From Ancistrus triradiatus (lineage: Eukaryota; Chordata; Actinopteri; Siluriformes; Loricariidae), in NCBI GenBank assembly GCA_025084515.1, contig JAJAGP010001495.1, positions 122,538 to 186,537 on the forward strand: 64,000 bases of DNA. Reading direction: 5' to 3'. Below, piece by piece: positions 32,282 to 43,139 of the stretch. A model generated the notes under the pieces. That model ran no database searches, had not been told where the DNA came from, and saw only the letters and a program-made list of their open reading frames with translations. Position numbers and translations under genes: made by a program. Position 1 is the stretch's first letter. The number at the start of each line of letters is the position of its first letter.

Positions 32282-32460
32282 TATTGGCTCACTGTATTTC
32301 AGGCATCGCAGGTGTATCTTTTTATTTTTAAATATTCATTTTTAAATGATTATTTGTTAGGAATTGTATGGCTGAATCAGACTTTGTTTTTTATGTAAAT
32401 AATTCTAGGTCTGTAAGCAATAAACATTCTACTTTAAACAATATGTTTGTAACAGCGCAA

Positions 32461-33015
32461 CTAGGGGTGGGTATTGACGGGGACTTTGATACCCATCATG
32501 ATACATGGATCACGATACATTCATCACGATATATATAGCGATATTCCATTTACATTTACAGCATTTAGCAGACGCCCTTATCCAGAGTGACTTACAATCC
32601 AAGCAATTGTGTGTTAAGTGTCTTGCTCAAGGACCCAACAGTGGCAGCTTGGCAGAGGTGGGATTTGAACTCTGGACCTTCAGGTTCAGAGTCCAGTTCC
32701 TTAACCGCTAGGCCAACACAGTCCCACATTCTACATAGCTCACTGAAAATATAAGAACAGCCGAACTACAAGTTAACTGTGTACGATCTGAGTCCCCTTA
32801 ATACATCACATTGCAGTGATAATTCAGCAGACACATTGATCAAAACACTACTCCAGGAGTGGAGATTGTAGTTATTTTTTTTTATTTTTTTTTTCCTTCC
32901 AAAAAATCTATTTTTAAAATTGATGTAGCATATTGTGAAAATTAATATCTCAATATATTGCTGTATTTTATTTATTTTTTTAATTCATTCATTTTTTTTA
33001 AGCACACCCCTAAAA
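32461..33015. mobile_element. hAT-like MITE with a nested tRNA-SINE
   Basis: Left end TAGGGGTGGGTATTGACGGG (32463-), right end AAGCACACCCCTAAAA (complement TTTTAGGGGTGTGCTT). Inside are CATGATACATGGATCACGAT and ATCACGATATATATAGCGAT, the ATCACGATAT text typical of fish elements with a TAGGGGTG end. T-rich runs at 32874-32900. No clear 8-bp duplication was found. Confidence 0.5.
32547..32726 (-). mobile_element. tRNA-headed SINE, copy 5
   Basis: CATTTACATTTACAGCATTT through ACCGCTAGGCCAACACAGTC. Lacks the GTACAGTCTTACAAT segment found in other copies. Confidence 0.9.
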
Positions 33016-34900
33016 GCAACATTATATGTCAAAACTATGTTCATGTTAAAAGCATCAAAGCACTGTTTTTCATTACAGTAGAGCTTTACTGTACTTTTTA
33101 AAATTGTAACTCATTAATTTTAGTCTTGTGTTCATTATATTTGGCTTATGTAATACCTCCCACCAAATGATTAGTCTCTGAATAATCTCGTATAATAGCA
33201 CAATGCGAATTAACGTACCATTTAACTATAAACATTCCTTCCATTAAACTTCATCTGTGTGTGGTGGGGGTACAGGAGAGATTGTCCCAGGGCTAACAGG
33301 TGGCCCTGATTTTGTGTCTACTTGCGTGCACTCACACACACATGTACACACAATTAGACACACACCCTCAGGGGGCTTGGGGTGAAGAAATTCATTCCCT
33401 GAGTGTGCAGAATTGTGGGACCACTTGCTGCTTTATTCTGCAGTAATTTTCTTACTGCCTGCCTCGGTGTAAATTGGGATGGCTATCATTCAAAGTTTGC
33501 CTCATTTAGGAGTAGGAGATTAGAATAAAGCTGATGCTTTTAAACAAAGGGCTTGAATTTTCACATACGTCTGCACATTTAATGAAAACTCAGAGGCACA
33601 GGTAAAGGAGTCACCTTTATTTTTGTCCACCAAACTCTTGACATTGCTCATCTACTAATCAGTAAAGGTAGTTTTACCATAACTATGACGACAGGTCTTC
33701 AGTTCAGGGCATAAATGCTTAAATAAATAAATAAATACATAAATAGTTCACAACACCAATTTCTCAGCCCTTCCTATTGCAGAACCAAGAACAGAAAAAG
33801 CCTGATCAGGCATCAATTTATAAGCAGACATAAGTTTCTCATTCACTTATAACATAGGTTTTAAAAGATCCAAACAAATGTATCATCAATTAACAATTTT
33901 AAACCAATGTTGCTGTCATTCACATTATGCTTTAATCATGTGCCAAAATTACCCTGCCTTACTTTTGTCCGTAAAACCTAAACCTAAAGGAAGCCGTCTT
34001 TCATAATCAAACGTACTTGATTGTACTTATCACCCTTGTCATGTTTCTGTGCTGTATTTCTAGGCCTTCCAGATGTCCTTAAGTTTATTTATTTCATCCC
34101 GAGATGCTCTCAACCAGTAACATTCAAAACCTGATTGGATGATTGAGCTCTCACTTTCTAAGGACCTGTGAGGCCTTATTGCAGCTCCCTCAGGATTTAA
34201 TCAATCAGAACACAAGCTTGACTTTATAACCCACCTTTCTTGAAAAGAAAATCTTCCATCTACCAAATTTTATTGAAGTAGTTGTGGAAATTATATGCAG
34301 GTACTGTGATTATTCTTTGGAATAAAAATCAATATGATGACTCGATTAAAAGAGAAACTCAATGTAATAACATAATTGTTAGCTCCTAAAAATCATCAAG
34401 TGTTTTTCTGAAGGTTCAGAAACTCTTGGGTGCAATCATTTTTGTTCACACTGAGCTGAAAACCAAAATGTTGAGTGGGATGTAATTAAAAAATATATTA
34501 TTGATACCTGACATAAACAGTGATTACAGATTACTTGTATATTGTCTCTGGAGAGCTTGAAACGATTCCACATGGACAACACTTCTGCTGTTGATCTGAT
34601 CTGTTGATCGCAGTTCTGATGCTGCTCAAAATGAATGTGTCTGTGTTGGGGTGCAGGAGAGTGAAGAAAACATTTTGTAGATATCTCTGGTAGTTTGCTG
34701 TTCAAGACAAGGGCACTATGATGTGCTGCCATTGTCATCTCAACAGGTGGTTTTTGTTGTGCTCTCTATTGTAATTTTGCATTAGCCACATAAGAACATC
34801 CAAGTGTTGGGGTGGCTGTTATGTTGGAGTTTGATTGGCAGTTAAGGGCACTGGGTGTTTGCCATCTGTTGTCTTTATAAAGCCGCCACTCATCACTTCT
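33016..34900. other. No gene recognised; possible conserved segment 33.4-33.56 kb
   Basis: Contains an (AAAT)n run at 33718-33738. The rest is intron-like; 33415-33560 has the look of conserved non-coding DNA (see findings). Confidence 0.4.
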
Positions 34901-34905
34901 AGTAT

Positions 34906-35203
34906 GGGTGGCACGGTGGTGGAAGCGGTTAGCGCGATCTCCTCACAGCTTCAGGGATCCACAGTTCAATCTTGAACTCGGACTCTGCCTTTGTGGAGCT
35001 TGCGTGTCCTCCCTGTGTTCGTGTGGTTTTACTCTGGGTACTCTGGTTTCCTCTCCCGTTCCAAAAACGTATATAATATTAGGTTAGGTTAGGTTAACTG
35101 TTCGCTCCAAATTGGCCCAGTCTGAGTGTGTCTGACTAGTATTGATGGAAACCTGTTCTCGTCATGGGTAGCCAGTGGTGCTGATGCAACGTTAAACAAA
35201 TAG
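34906..35203 (+). mobile_element. V-SINE, near full-length, tail type B
   Basis: GGGTGGCACGGTGGTGGAAG head, B-box-like AGTTCAATCTTGAAC, V domain GTTCGTGTGGTTTTACTCTG and GGTACTCTGGTTTCCTCTCC, tail GGTGCTGATGCAACGTTAAA. An AGGTT repeat lies at 35081-35095. Confidence 0.8.
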
Positions 35204-35544
35204 GAATAAAGTAATCCATTGACTGCAGATTGGAATTTTTTATTTCTGGTGTAACAATGTGACTTTGATCTTATGTCTAGCCTGGCATTCTGATCAAACT
35301 TCCACTGACGTGGTTGTTCCAGAACTGGTGCACAAGCCTGAACCATTACATGGTTTTTCCTGTCAGGTGATAAAATTCCAGTACAAAACCAGTCCTAAAG
35401 CAGAACCAAATATGCTGTCTAATCTGGAAACAAGAAACTGTGACGTCAGGGACTTGGTGTCATTATTCTTTTTTGTCACAATGATCGTAACAGTATGTAT
35501 GATTGAGAGAGAGTGGCTACATTACAAAAGCTGACTTTTTTGTG

Positions 35545-35665
35545 CAGCTCCATGCTCTGAATAAACATGTGGGAGCAATGAAACATCAGTCTGTCATCCT
35601 GCGCTTAATCATTGTCTATGACACTGACTTTGTGTTATGCACAGACAGATTTGACTGTGGATGAT
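35545..35665. repeat. Dispersed repeat, partner of 38757-38875
   Basis: GCAGCTCCATGCTCTGAATA and TGGGAGCAATGAAACATC match GCAGCTGCATGCTCTGAATA and TGGGAGCAATGACACGTC in the partner, and TTTGACTGTGG recurs about 90 bp on. Diverged; class unknown. Confidence 0.55.
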
Positions 35666-35972
35666 CAAATGCTTCCCGTGGCAAAATGATGAAATCGCCA
35701 CACTTCTAGGATGTTTTTCAGCTTCTGTAGTTCATAGCATTAAACATAGTACTGGTATGATGGCAAACATGTTTTGTTTAATAGCTGAACAGCTTAATAG
35801 CTGACTTTCTGAAGCATATCTCAATCAAATTTAGATTATTTAAACTAATGCCTTTGTTCTAGGTCAGGTAGAGAAAAAATACGGAATCACGTAATGTTGA
35901 GGAAGAAATCTATGGACTTGTCAAGAGAAAAAAAGGCTGAATTCTTAAAGTTCTACATCAAGCTGGTTCCAA

Positions 35973-36166
35973 CTTACATTTACAGCATTTAGCAGACGCC
36001 CTTATCCAGAGCGACTTACAATTGGTACAGTTTTACAATGCAAAGCAACTGTGGGTTAAGGGTCTTGCTCAAGGACCCAACAGTGGCAGCTGAGCAGAGG
36101 TGGGATTTGAACCCTGGACCTTCTGGTCCAGAGTCCAGTACCTTAACCGCTAGGCTACCACAGTCC
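35973..36166 (-). mobile_element. tRNA-headed SINE, copy 6
   Basis: Full-length in reverse, very close to the consensus: ACTTACATTTACAGCATTTA to CCGCTAGGCTACCACAGTCC. Confidence 0.9.
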
Positions 36167-36176
36167 TTGGCAGGAA

Positions 36177-36302
36177 AGTTTGCATTTTCACCTTGTGCAA
36201 GGTATCTATTTAAGAAATGCAAATTACACCATAATTTCATATTTGTTTCTTCCACATTTAAGTGATTGCATATTTTTCCCTTTTTTTATATTTGCAAATA
36301 TT
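36177..36302. repeat. 126-bp direct duplication, copy 1
   Basis: From AGTTTGCATTTTCACCTTG to ATATTTGCAAATAT. Differs from 36889-37013 by about two substitutions and one single-base indel. Starts 11 bp after a SINE. Confidence 0.9.
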
Positions 36303-36888
36303 TTTTGAACTGTGTTTGACAAAGTAGCTTCGCAGGAAAGAGCCTTGACATGGATCACTTTTTAAAGCATCATCTCTTCATCTTTTGCCAAAAATCAGAT
36401 ATGCAATTCGTCACTCAATATTACTTTTATCCAGTCATCCACACTCCATGATTGCTTGTCTTTAGCCCACTGTACCCTTGTTTTCTGTCTGTTTGGGTGT
36501 TAGTGCTAGTTGGCTTTTCTATGTGTAACTCCCATTTCATCAAGCTAGTGTCTTACAGGTCTGTCACAAGCTTTGAGGCTTGTTTATGTCTTTGTTTTCA
36601 TTTGATATGCTTTGCTGTTTGTTTTCTGTTTTTGATCCTGATGCTTTGTTGACCCGCATGTTGTCCTATTACAAACCTTCCCATTTAGCTTATAATTGAA
36701 ACACATTTTACACACAGCTGACTGGGAATAACCAACATCATTGCCTCAGTCTGTGTTTCCTTTGTGTAGGAGTTTTAGAACCATTTCCCTGGTTTCAGTT
36801 AACAGTTCACTTGGTGCTATGTTTTCTTTCAATTAGACAATCCAAGAGCATGTTGAGGTCTACAAACGCTTCCTGTAATCTGCACACT

Positions 36889-37013
36889 AGTTTGCATTTT
36901 CACCTTGTGCAAGGTATCTATTTCAGAAATGCAAATTACACCATAATTCCATATTTGTTTCTTCCACATTAAGTGATTGCATATTTTTCCCTTTTTTTAT
37001 ATTTGCAAATATT
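36889..37013. repeat. 125-bp direct duplication, copy 2
   Basis: Nearly identical to 36177-36302 in the same orientation, 0.7 kb away. The SINE beside copy 1 is not beside this copy. Confidence 0.9.
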
Positions 37014-37019
37014 TAATTT

Positions 37020-38495
37020 GCTTCACAAAGGCAGGATGTTCAGCTGTTTCACAAAATTGGTGAGAATTGCTGGTTTGGTGTCATACTTGTGATTTGTTTA
37101 TTTGCTACAAAGGTTAAAAAAAATCCTAAAAGTATGGTATTAAGTTTTTCCAGGTATAGTTTCTTTTCAAAACCAGATTGCTACCCTCAACAGGCATTAA
37201 GTACATAGTGATACAAGCTGTTTGGTCAGTTCTTCATGCAATACAAGCCCGGGTACATGGTGAACCCAGAACAATACTAAAGATAGTTCTTAATTTGGAG
37301 CAAATATAGTAATGTTGTAGTAATATTAATGTAGCTTTTTAAACGTGATCATGCCGACTTGAAATGTAACGTCAGTTTTGAGTTGCCATTCAACATTCAT
37401 CTTGCTTGTAGCTATAGAATATTTGCATAGAGGAACATGATTCACACTTGAGTTGTTTTGCGTAGCTTTTGAATTGAGCGTAGACTATTTGACAATACAG
37501 CTTGAGTGCCAAAGGGACTGGGAATTAAATAAAGGGAAGTAACATTATTTTGCAGTTCTCTTTTATTGTGGCTGTTCCAATCCACGCAGCTACTGGGTTG
37601 TTTTAATTGTGAACCGCTGTTCATTCATAATTGTAGCGTGCACCCATAAAAGGCCATGTGTTAAACACACATGGAAGTCTTTTTACACATACACACACTG
37701 TTGAGCAGCGCAGAGGATGTGTAAAAACAATGACAACTTGATGTGAACCAGCTGTGGTAATTATTGGTAGCAAATTCTGCACTGGAACACATGCATACAG
37801 TAGCACATCTATAGGCATTTTAAATTCTACAGCTATATGGTAGGTCGAATAATTATTGTAAACTGTCCCTTTCTCTCTCTCTAGTACTTACTTCCTAATG
37901 TTTGACTGTTCTTCCATCCCCAACTCATTTACCCTGGACACCCTCTGTTTACTTTATGCTTTTCTCTCCTTTATATCCTCTCTGGCTGGGTCTGACATGC
38001 TCATTCCCGGATATGTTCAGGCATGCATGGCCTCTGTGTATGGCTGTAGTGCATTTCTCCAGTTCAGGGGTTAAACCTAAACTGTTGAGCAGTGGCTTCG
38101 AAATGCGAAACCTCTTCAACACACCCAGGCTGCTGGCAATGCTTTGGCAAGTTATGGTTCTTGCTATTGCAGCTACTTAGTTAAGGATTTGTAGGAAGGT
38201 AGGGCCTAATCTGTTTTTGTTTTGAGTGTTTGTAATTTTGGGGGTGGGGCAAGGCTTTTGTGTTTGAACTTTTGATCCAATGCCTGTGAGGTGTCTCAAA
38301 ATATTCCTGACCTTTAACGATGTAAATGTTGGAGAACATGCTGATGAGAATACAAGGGTTTTTAATAATGGGGCAATTTGTGTCAGGGTCATGGTTAGAG
38401 TTGGGGTTTATCTAGGTGCCAAGAGATAATCCCTAAAGGTCAGGTACTATGCATGCTTATCTTGGCTATTGTTCTAGCCTCGCAGTCTAACTGTT
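37020..38495. other. No gene recognised
   Basis: Intron-like. Open frame 37902-38180 (92 codons) has no recognisable motif. Confidence 0.5.
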
Positions 38496-38756
38496 TTCAA
38501 CTAACAAGGTGCTGATGCTGGTTCCAGAGCCAGTGGTTTATCCTGCTTTTCCACCTCAAGTGGTTGATCTGGAACCAAAAATTCATGATGGCAGCAATTT
38601 TGGAGGTTTAGTCATGACGAGCACCTTCTATGCAACTTGGTTATGAACTTTTGAAAGATTAAAGGTTATGAAAAATGGCAATCATGAATAATTATTTAAG
38701 TTGCCATTACATCAAACTAAATAGGAGCTGCATTGCTAATGCTAGCCACATTTCCT

Positions 38757-38875
38757 TTGAGCAGCTGCATGCTCTGAATAATCATCTGGGAGCAATGACA
38801 CGTCTTCCATCTCGCATGTAATCCCTTACAATAATATCACTGTGCACTGTATAGACTTGACTGTGGCTAGAAATA
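38757..38875. repeat. Dispersed repeat, partner of 35545-35665
   Basis: Same order of conserved blocks as the partner; flanking sequence (38510-38750) is not clearly shared. Confidence 0.55.
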
Positions 38876-38879
38876 ACAG

Positions 38880-40400
38880 AGTGACACATACTAAGTGAAG
38901 GTGCAGCAACGTACAGGTACACAATGAACAAAGATTTGAGATTTGTTACTTATTCTGTTGCATAATGTTTAGACTGTTATTTTTGAAACTGGCTGCTTGC
39001 TGCAGTGATCATGCTTTGAATATGCTCTTGTCCTTTATAGCCAGTGAGAAGCCACTAGAAACATGAACAACATAAACTTGTTTTTACCTTCCACTAATGG
39101 TGTTTTACTTTTTATTGTGTGTTGCTCTGATATAAAACAAGCTTTAGTAATTGCAGGTTTCTAAAACTGGTGGATTATGTGAAGCTTGTATTTGACCAGT
39201 CACTGACATTCAGTACAGCGAGCTCTATTCCTGTATTTTCTGGGTCACAGAAAACTCTGGAGCAGGACCTCGACCAGGATATAAATCTGCACCCTCTTAT
39301 GTTCTTGCCTAAGAATCCGGAGTAGCAGAAAAGGTTACTGCAGGGAAAACATGCCTCATCTGTGTAGAGTTTGCTGATCATATAATCCAGACCAAAGAGA
39401 ACTGCTGTAAATCTGTGCTTATTGATCACTGTAGTTTAGTAATCAATCTATATTGCTCCATGTCCCAGATAGCAGCCAGGACTAGAGCTCGGTCTCCAAT
39501 GTTTACATGACGAGATTAAACACTGGAATAATTAAACATGGCTTAAATCTGTTTAACATGAAGTACAAGGATGTTTTATCATAAGGGTAAGAGCTTATTT
39601 CTTCCTTTAGGGTCCACGCTTTACAATAGCTATATTTGACCTACTGATTCAGATTATTTTCCCTACTGGTCAGATCTGTACTGGCATTGGGTCTTGAATA
39701 GACTAGTCTGCCATAAACAATGCCCTTGTGTTGTCTCAAAGATAACAGCAAACTGTGGAAGTCTTGAAAACAAGGTCAGAACTAAATCAGTGTTTACCAA
39801 AGCTCTCTTGCAGCACAGAAGTCCCACATATGCCACTGCTTTGCCAAGTTGACATTGCTCATTCTTAACAAGATTTAGCTGAAATTGGAACAGACGTTTA
39901 TAGTGTGTGCCAGTGCTTCCCATGAAGATAAGAGTTGTGGAATTGGAGTGAGCGGTGTCATTGTGGTGAGTGTCCCCAGTGTCCTGAATTGTTTTTGTTC
40001 ATTCAGACAGAAAAGACCTCAGAACATGCCCCCTCCTCCCCCTTTTTTTTATTCCTTTTAGACTTTGAAATTAAATAATGAGACATGACCCAGTAGGGCT
40101 TTTGCAAGGGTGCTTAGTTAGGCTTATCTTTTTTTCTATATACTGAATCATTTGTTTTGCTGGATCTATTTCACTAAAATATGAATTTATTTGCCAGGTT
40201 TGGTAAATAATTTAACTTATCTCACATTTTTAGCTGTAGCTACTTGCATGTTGACGGTGGTACCAATGCTGCATGATATAGTTACAAATTTAGCTGCTTT
40301 TATTTTCCTTATTGATTTTCTTGGATGACCAATACATTTAAATAATGATTTTTAATGACTTAGTCGTTTTAGTTATGGTTTGTAGAGGTGCCATGTCCTT
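38880..40400. other. No gene recognised
   Basis: Intron-like, short open frames only. Confidence 0.5.
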
Positions 40401-40405
40401 TAAAA

Positions 40406-40608
40406 GGGACTGTGGTAGCCTAGCGGGTAAGGTACTGGACTATAGACCAGAAGGTCCAGGGTTCAAATCCCACCTCTGCCAAGCTGCCGCTGTTGGGTCC
40501 TAGAGCAAGACCCTTAACCCACAATTGCTTGGATTGTAAGACTGTATCAATTGTAAGTCACACTGGATAAGGGCGTCTGCTAAATGCTGTAAATGTAAAA
40601 TGTAAAAG
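40406..40608 (+). mobile_element. tRNA-headed SINE, copy 7
   Basis: GGGACTGTGGTAGCCTAGCG head with an A-box-like TAGCCTAGCGG, B box GGTTCAAATCCC, tail CTGGATAAGGGCGTCTGCTA. Near consensus. Confidence 0.92.
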
Positions 40609-40649
40609 CTCACAAATTCTAAGCCCCAATCAAAGCACGTATCAGAGGA

Positions 40650-40770
40650 GCTCATGGACATGGGGAGGACATGTAGACTCCACACAGAGGACCCAGACCG
40701 CTCCACCTGGGGACTGAACCCAGGACCTTCTCACTGTGAGCTACAGTTCTTCCCACCGAGCCACCTTGCT
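40650..40770 (-). mobile_element. V-SINE head fragment
   Basis: The reverse complement of head plus start of V domain: ACATGGGGAGGACATGTAGA, CCTGGGGACTGAACCCAGGA, CCTTCTCACTGTGAGC and CCGAGCCACCTTG. Confidence 0.8.
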
Positions 40771-40779
40771 ACCCGCTGA

Positions 40780-41660
40780 GAAACCTACAGAAGCATTTAT
40801 TTAAGACCTGTGGGTGTACTGGTCCACAATAAGGCAGACTTTACTGCAAGTAGAAGAAAAGCAAAATGGCCACTGCTCTTTCTAAAAATTGACATCAAGT
40901 AAAGACCACAACAAGAACAGGCATAAGCTAAAGGAAGTGAAATGTTACAGCAGGGGTAACAGCAGAATACTGGCAGAAATCTTAATAAATTAAGGGAAGT
41001 AAGATGCAAGAAAGGTACTAGACAAGGTTAATGGACGGACACCACAGAAATAAACCTTACTGCACAAGTTTACAAAAGACCACCTGGACAATGTTTCTAG
41101 GACCGTGTTCCTTGGATGGATGTTTTTGAAGAAAAACACATGATTATGTGCAAAAACTACACACACACACCAAATTCTGATCCTAGCTGTGAAGTATGGT
41201 ATTGTGATTTTTTTTTTTTGTTGTTTTGTTTTTCCCCCTTCAGGACCTGGTCAAAGTGCAGTCGGTGATGGAAATTAATTCAAAAATAAAATCAGTGAAT
41301 GTTGCAGGCAAATACCAAGCTAACAGTTCATGACTTAAAGCATAATAGCAGTAAGAAGTTGAAATCAGTGATCCAAAATCTAATTAATTATCAACAACAG
41401 AATGGTTTACACATGAGAGCTGAAATAACCAACTTAGAGTTCAGACTTTAACCCAACTGAAATGCTGTGACATGACATAATGAGGGCTGTGCATATACGA
41501 AATCTTAGGATAGTTTAAACTATCTTCTTACCATAGAACATGTATCATTAACAACCCCAGAAATGTTACTGCTGCTAAAGGAGGATCTTCCAGCCTTACC
41601 ATAAATACCTCTTTCAGCTTGGACTGTGGATGATGGTATGTTCTGATGATGGTATGGTAT
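40780..41660. other. No gene recognised
   Basis: A T run near 41211-41232 and intron-like sequence. Confidence 0.5.
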
Positions 41661-41666
41661 GGTATA

Positions 41667-41855
41667 GGGACTGTGGAAGCCTAGTGTTTAAGAAACTGGA
41701 CTACGGCCAAGAAGATCCAGGGTTCAAATCCCACCTCTGTTGAGCTGCAACTGTTGGGTCCTTGAGCAAGACCCTTAACCCACAATTGCTTTTATTGTAA
41801 GATTGTTATAAGATCAGTTAAGTTAAGGGTGTCTGCTAAGTGACGTAAATGTAAG
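41667..41855 (+). mobile_element. tRNA-headed SINE, copy 8, older
   Basis: GGGACTGTGGAAGCCTAGTG head with mutated A box, intact B box GGTTCAAATCCC, tail reduced to AAGGGTGTCTGCTAAGTGAC. Confidence 0.85.
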
Positions 41856-41875
41856 TTTTGTTGATACATCAAAAG

Positions 41876-41897
41876 TTTTTTTTTTTTTTTTTTTTTG
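41876..41897. repeat. Poly(T) tract
   Basis: About 20 consecutive T just downstream of SINE copy 8. Confidence 0.9.
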
Positions 41898-42013
41898 TTA
41901 TGATTTAGTTCTAACCTAATATGTATAATTAATGCATAAATCATGATGCAAAGGTTTCATGTTTTCTAGCAACTGTGCAAATACTGATACTCTCTTCTAT
42001 TTTCATGCTGTAT

Positions 42014-42015
<2 letters not shown>

Positions 42016-42058
<43 letters not shown>
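42016..42058. repeat. (TG)21 microsatellite
   Basis: About 43 bp of uninterrupted TG. Confidence 0.95.
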
Positions 42059-42059
<1 letters not shown>

Positions 42060-42179
42060 TAGAAGCATTCATGCGTTAACTATAATTGGATGTTGGAGCG
42101 GACCCTTTCATACCAGGTTTTGATTTTTGTACTAAATGAAGTACACAAATTAAAGTATCTCAGCTGAATGAAAAATATC

Positions 42180-43130
42180 CTACAGTGCATGTTAGCTGAC
42201 ATGTTGGATGTTGGAGAATGTTCAGGAGTAATGATCTGAGTGAATTTAACAAGGGACAAATTGTTATGGCCAGAGTAATGGGTCAGATCAGCTCCTAAAA
42301 ACAAGTATAGTGCTCACAGCCAGAAGGTCCTGGGTTCAATCCCAGAGAGGAGAAGATCCTTTCTGTGTGGAGTCTGCATGTGTCTGCGTGGGTTTACTCC
42401 GGGTGCCCCGGTTTCCTCCCGCAGTTCAAAGACATGCATGTTATTTTAATTGATTACACTAAATTGGCATTGACTTGAGTGTGTGTGTATATATAACTAG
42501 TATTGGTGTAACCTTGTGTATAGATGTAACCTTGTGTGTGTTGCTGAAATGGCCACTGATGCTGATAGCGACGTTACATAAAAACAAGTATTGTTGGGTA
42601 CGACTGATCAGCAGTCAGGAGTAATGAAGGATAGTGGTCTGAGGGGGGACAAAGCACAAACTGGCGAAGTTGTATTAGCACCAAAGGCTTATTGATATGT
42701 GAGAGCAATTAACTCTGTCAAGTCTTTCTCAAATGGACAAGTCACAGAAATGTTTAATGCTGGTTACAGGAGGAATGTGCCACAATACACAGTGCAGTAA
42801 CTCTCCTGCTGCTACCTAGTTGCAGACCAGGCAGGGTGCTCATCATGCTAACCCCTGTCCATTTGGCAAAAGTTTCTACAGTGTCCATGCGAGTGTCAGA
42901 ACTGGACTTTGGAGAATGTCGTTTGGTCCAATGAGTCCTGCTTTCCATTTCGCTTGGGTACTTGTGCAGTGTTAACCAGGGGAAGCGATGGCACCAGCAT
43001 GCACTGTGGGAGTGAGCTAGTGTAGGGAGTGCAGACCCCTGGGTCTGGGCGTTAATTTGATAAACAACACCTACTTAAACAACGTTATGAAGCAGGTGGT
43101 TTTAATGTTTTCACTTTTCGGTGTACACGT
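42180..43130 (+). pseudogene. Tc1-like transposase N-terminal and central part, split by a V-SINE
   Basis: Before the SINE: ATGATCTGAGTGAATTTAAC and AAGGGACAAATTGTTATGGC (42231-42270), the N-terminus (SDLSEFNKGQIVMAR-like). After it: ACAGTGCAGTAACTC and GCTAACCCCTGTCCATTTG (42849-), TCAGAACTGGACTTTGGAGA (42897-) and GTTTGGTCCAATGAGTCCTG (42920-), i.e. a V-W-S-N-E-S where the first catalytic Asp should be, so that residue is lost (GAT to AAT). Then GGCACCAGCATGCACTGTGG (42989-). Same family as 2130-2620. Confidence 0.7.
42309..42578 (+). mobile_element. V-SINE, tail type B, with 13-bp target duplication
   Basis: 5'-truncated head AGAAGGTCCTGGGTTCAATC, V domain CTGCGTGGGTTTACTCCGGG and GTGCCCCGGTTTCCTCCCGC, tail CACTGATGCTGATAGCGACG. 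Flanked by TAAAAACAAGTAT at 42296-42308 and again at 42579-42591, identical. Confidence 0.92.
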
Positions 43131-43139
43131 ATGCACGGT

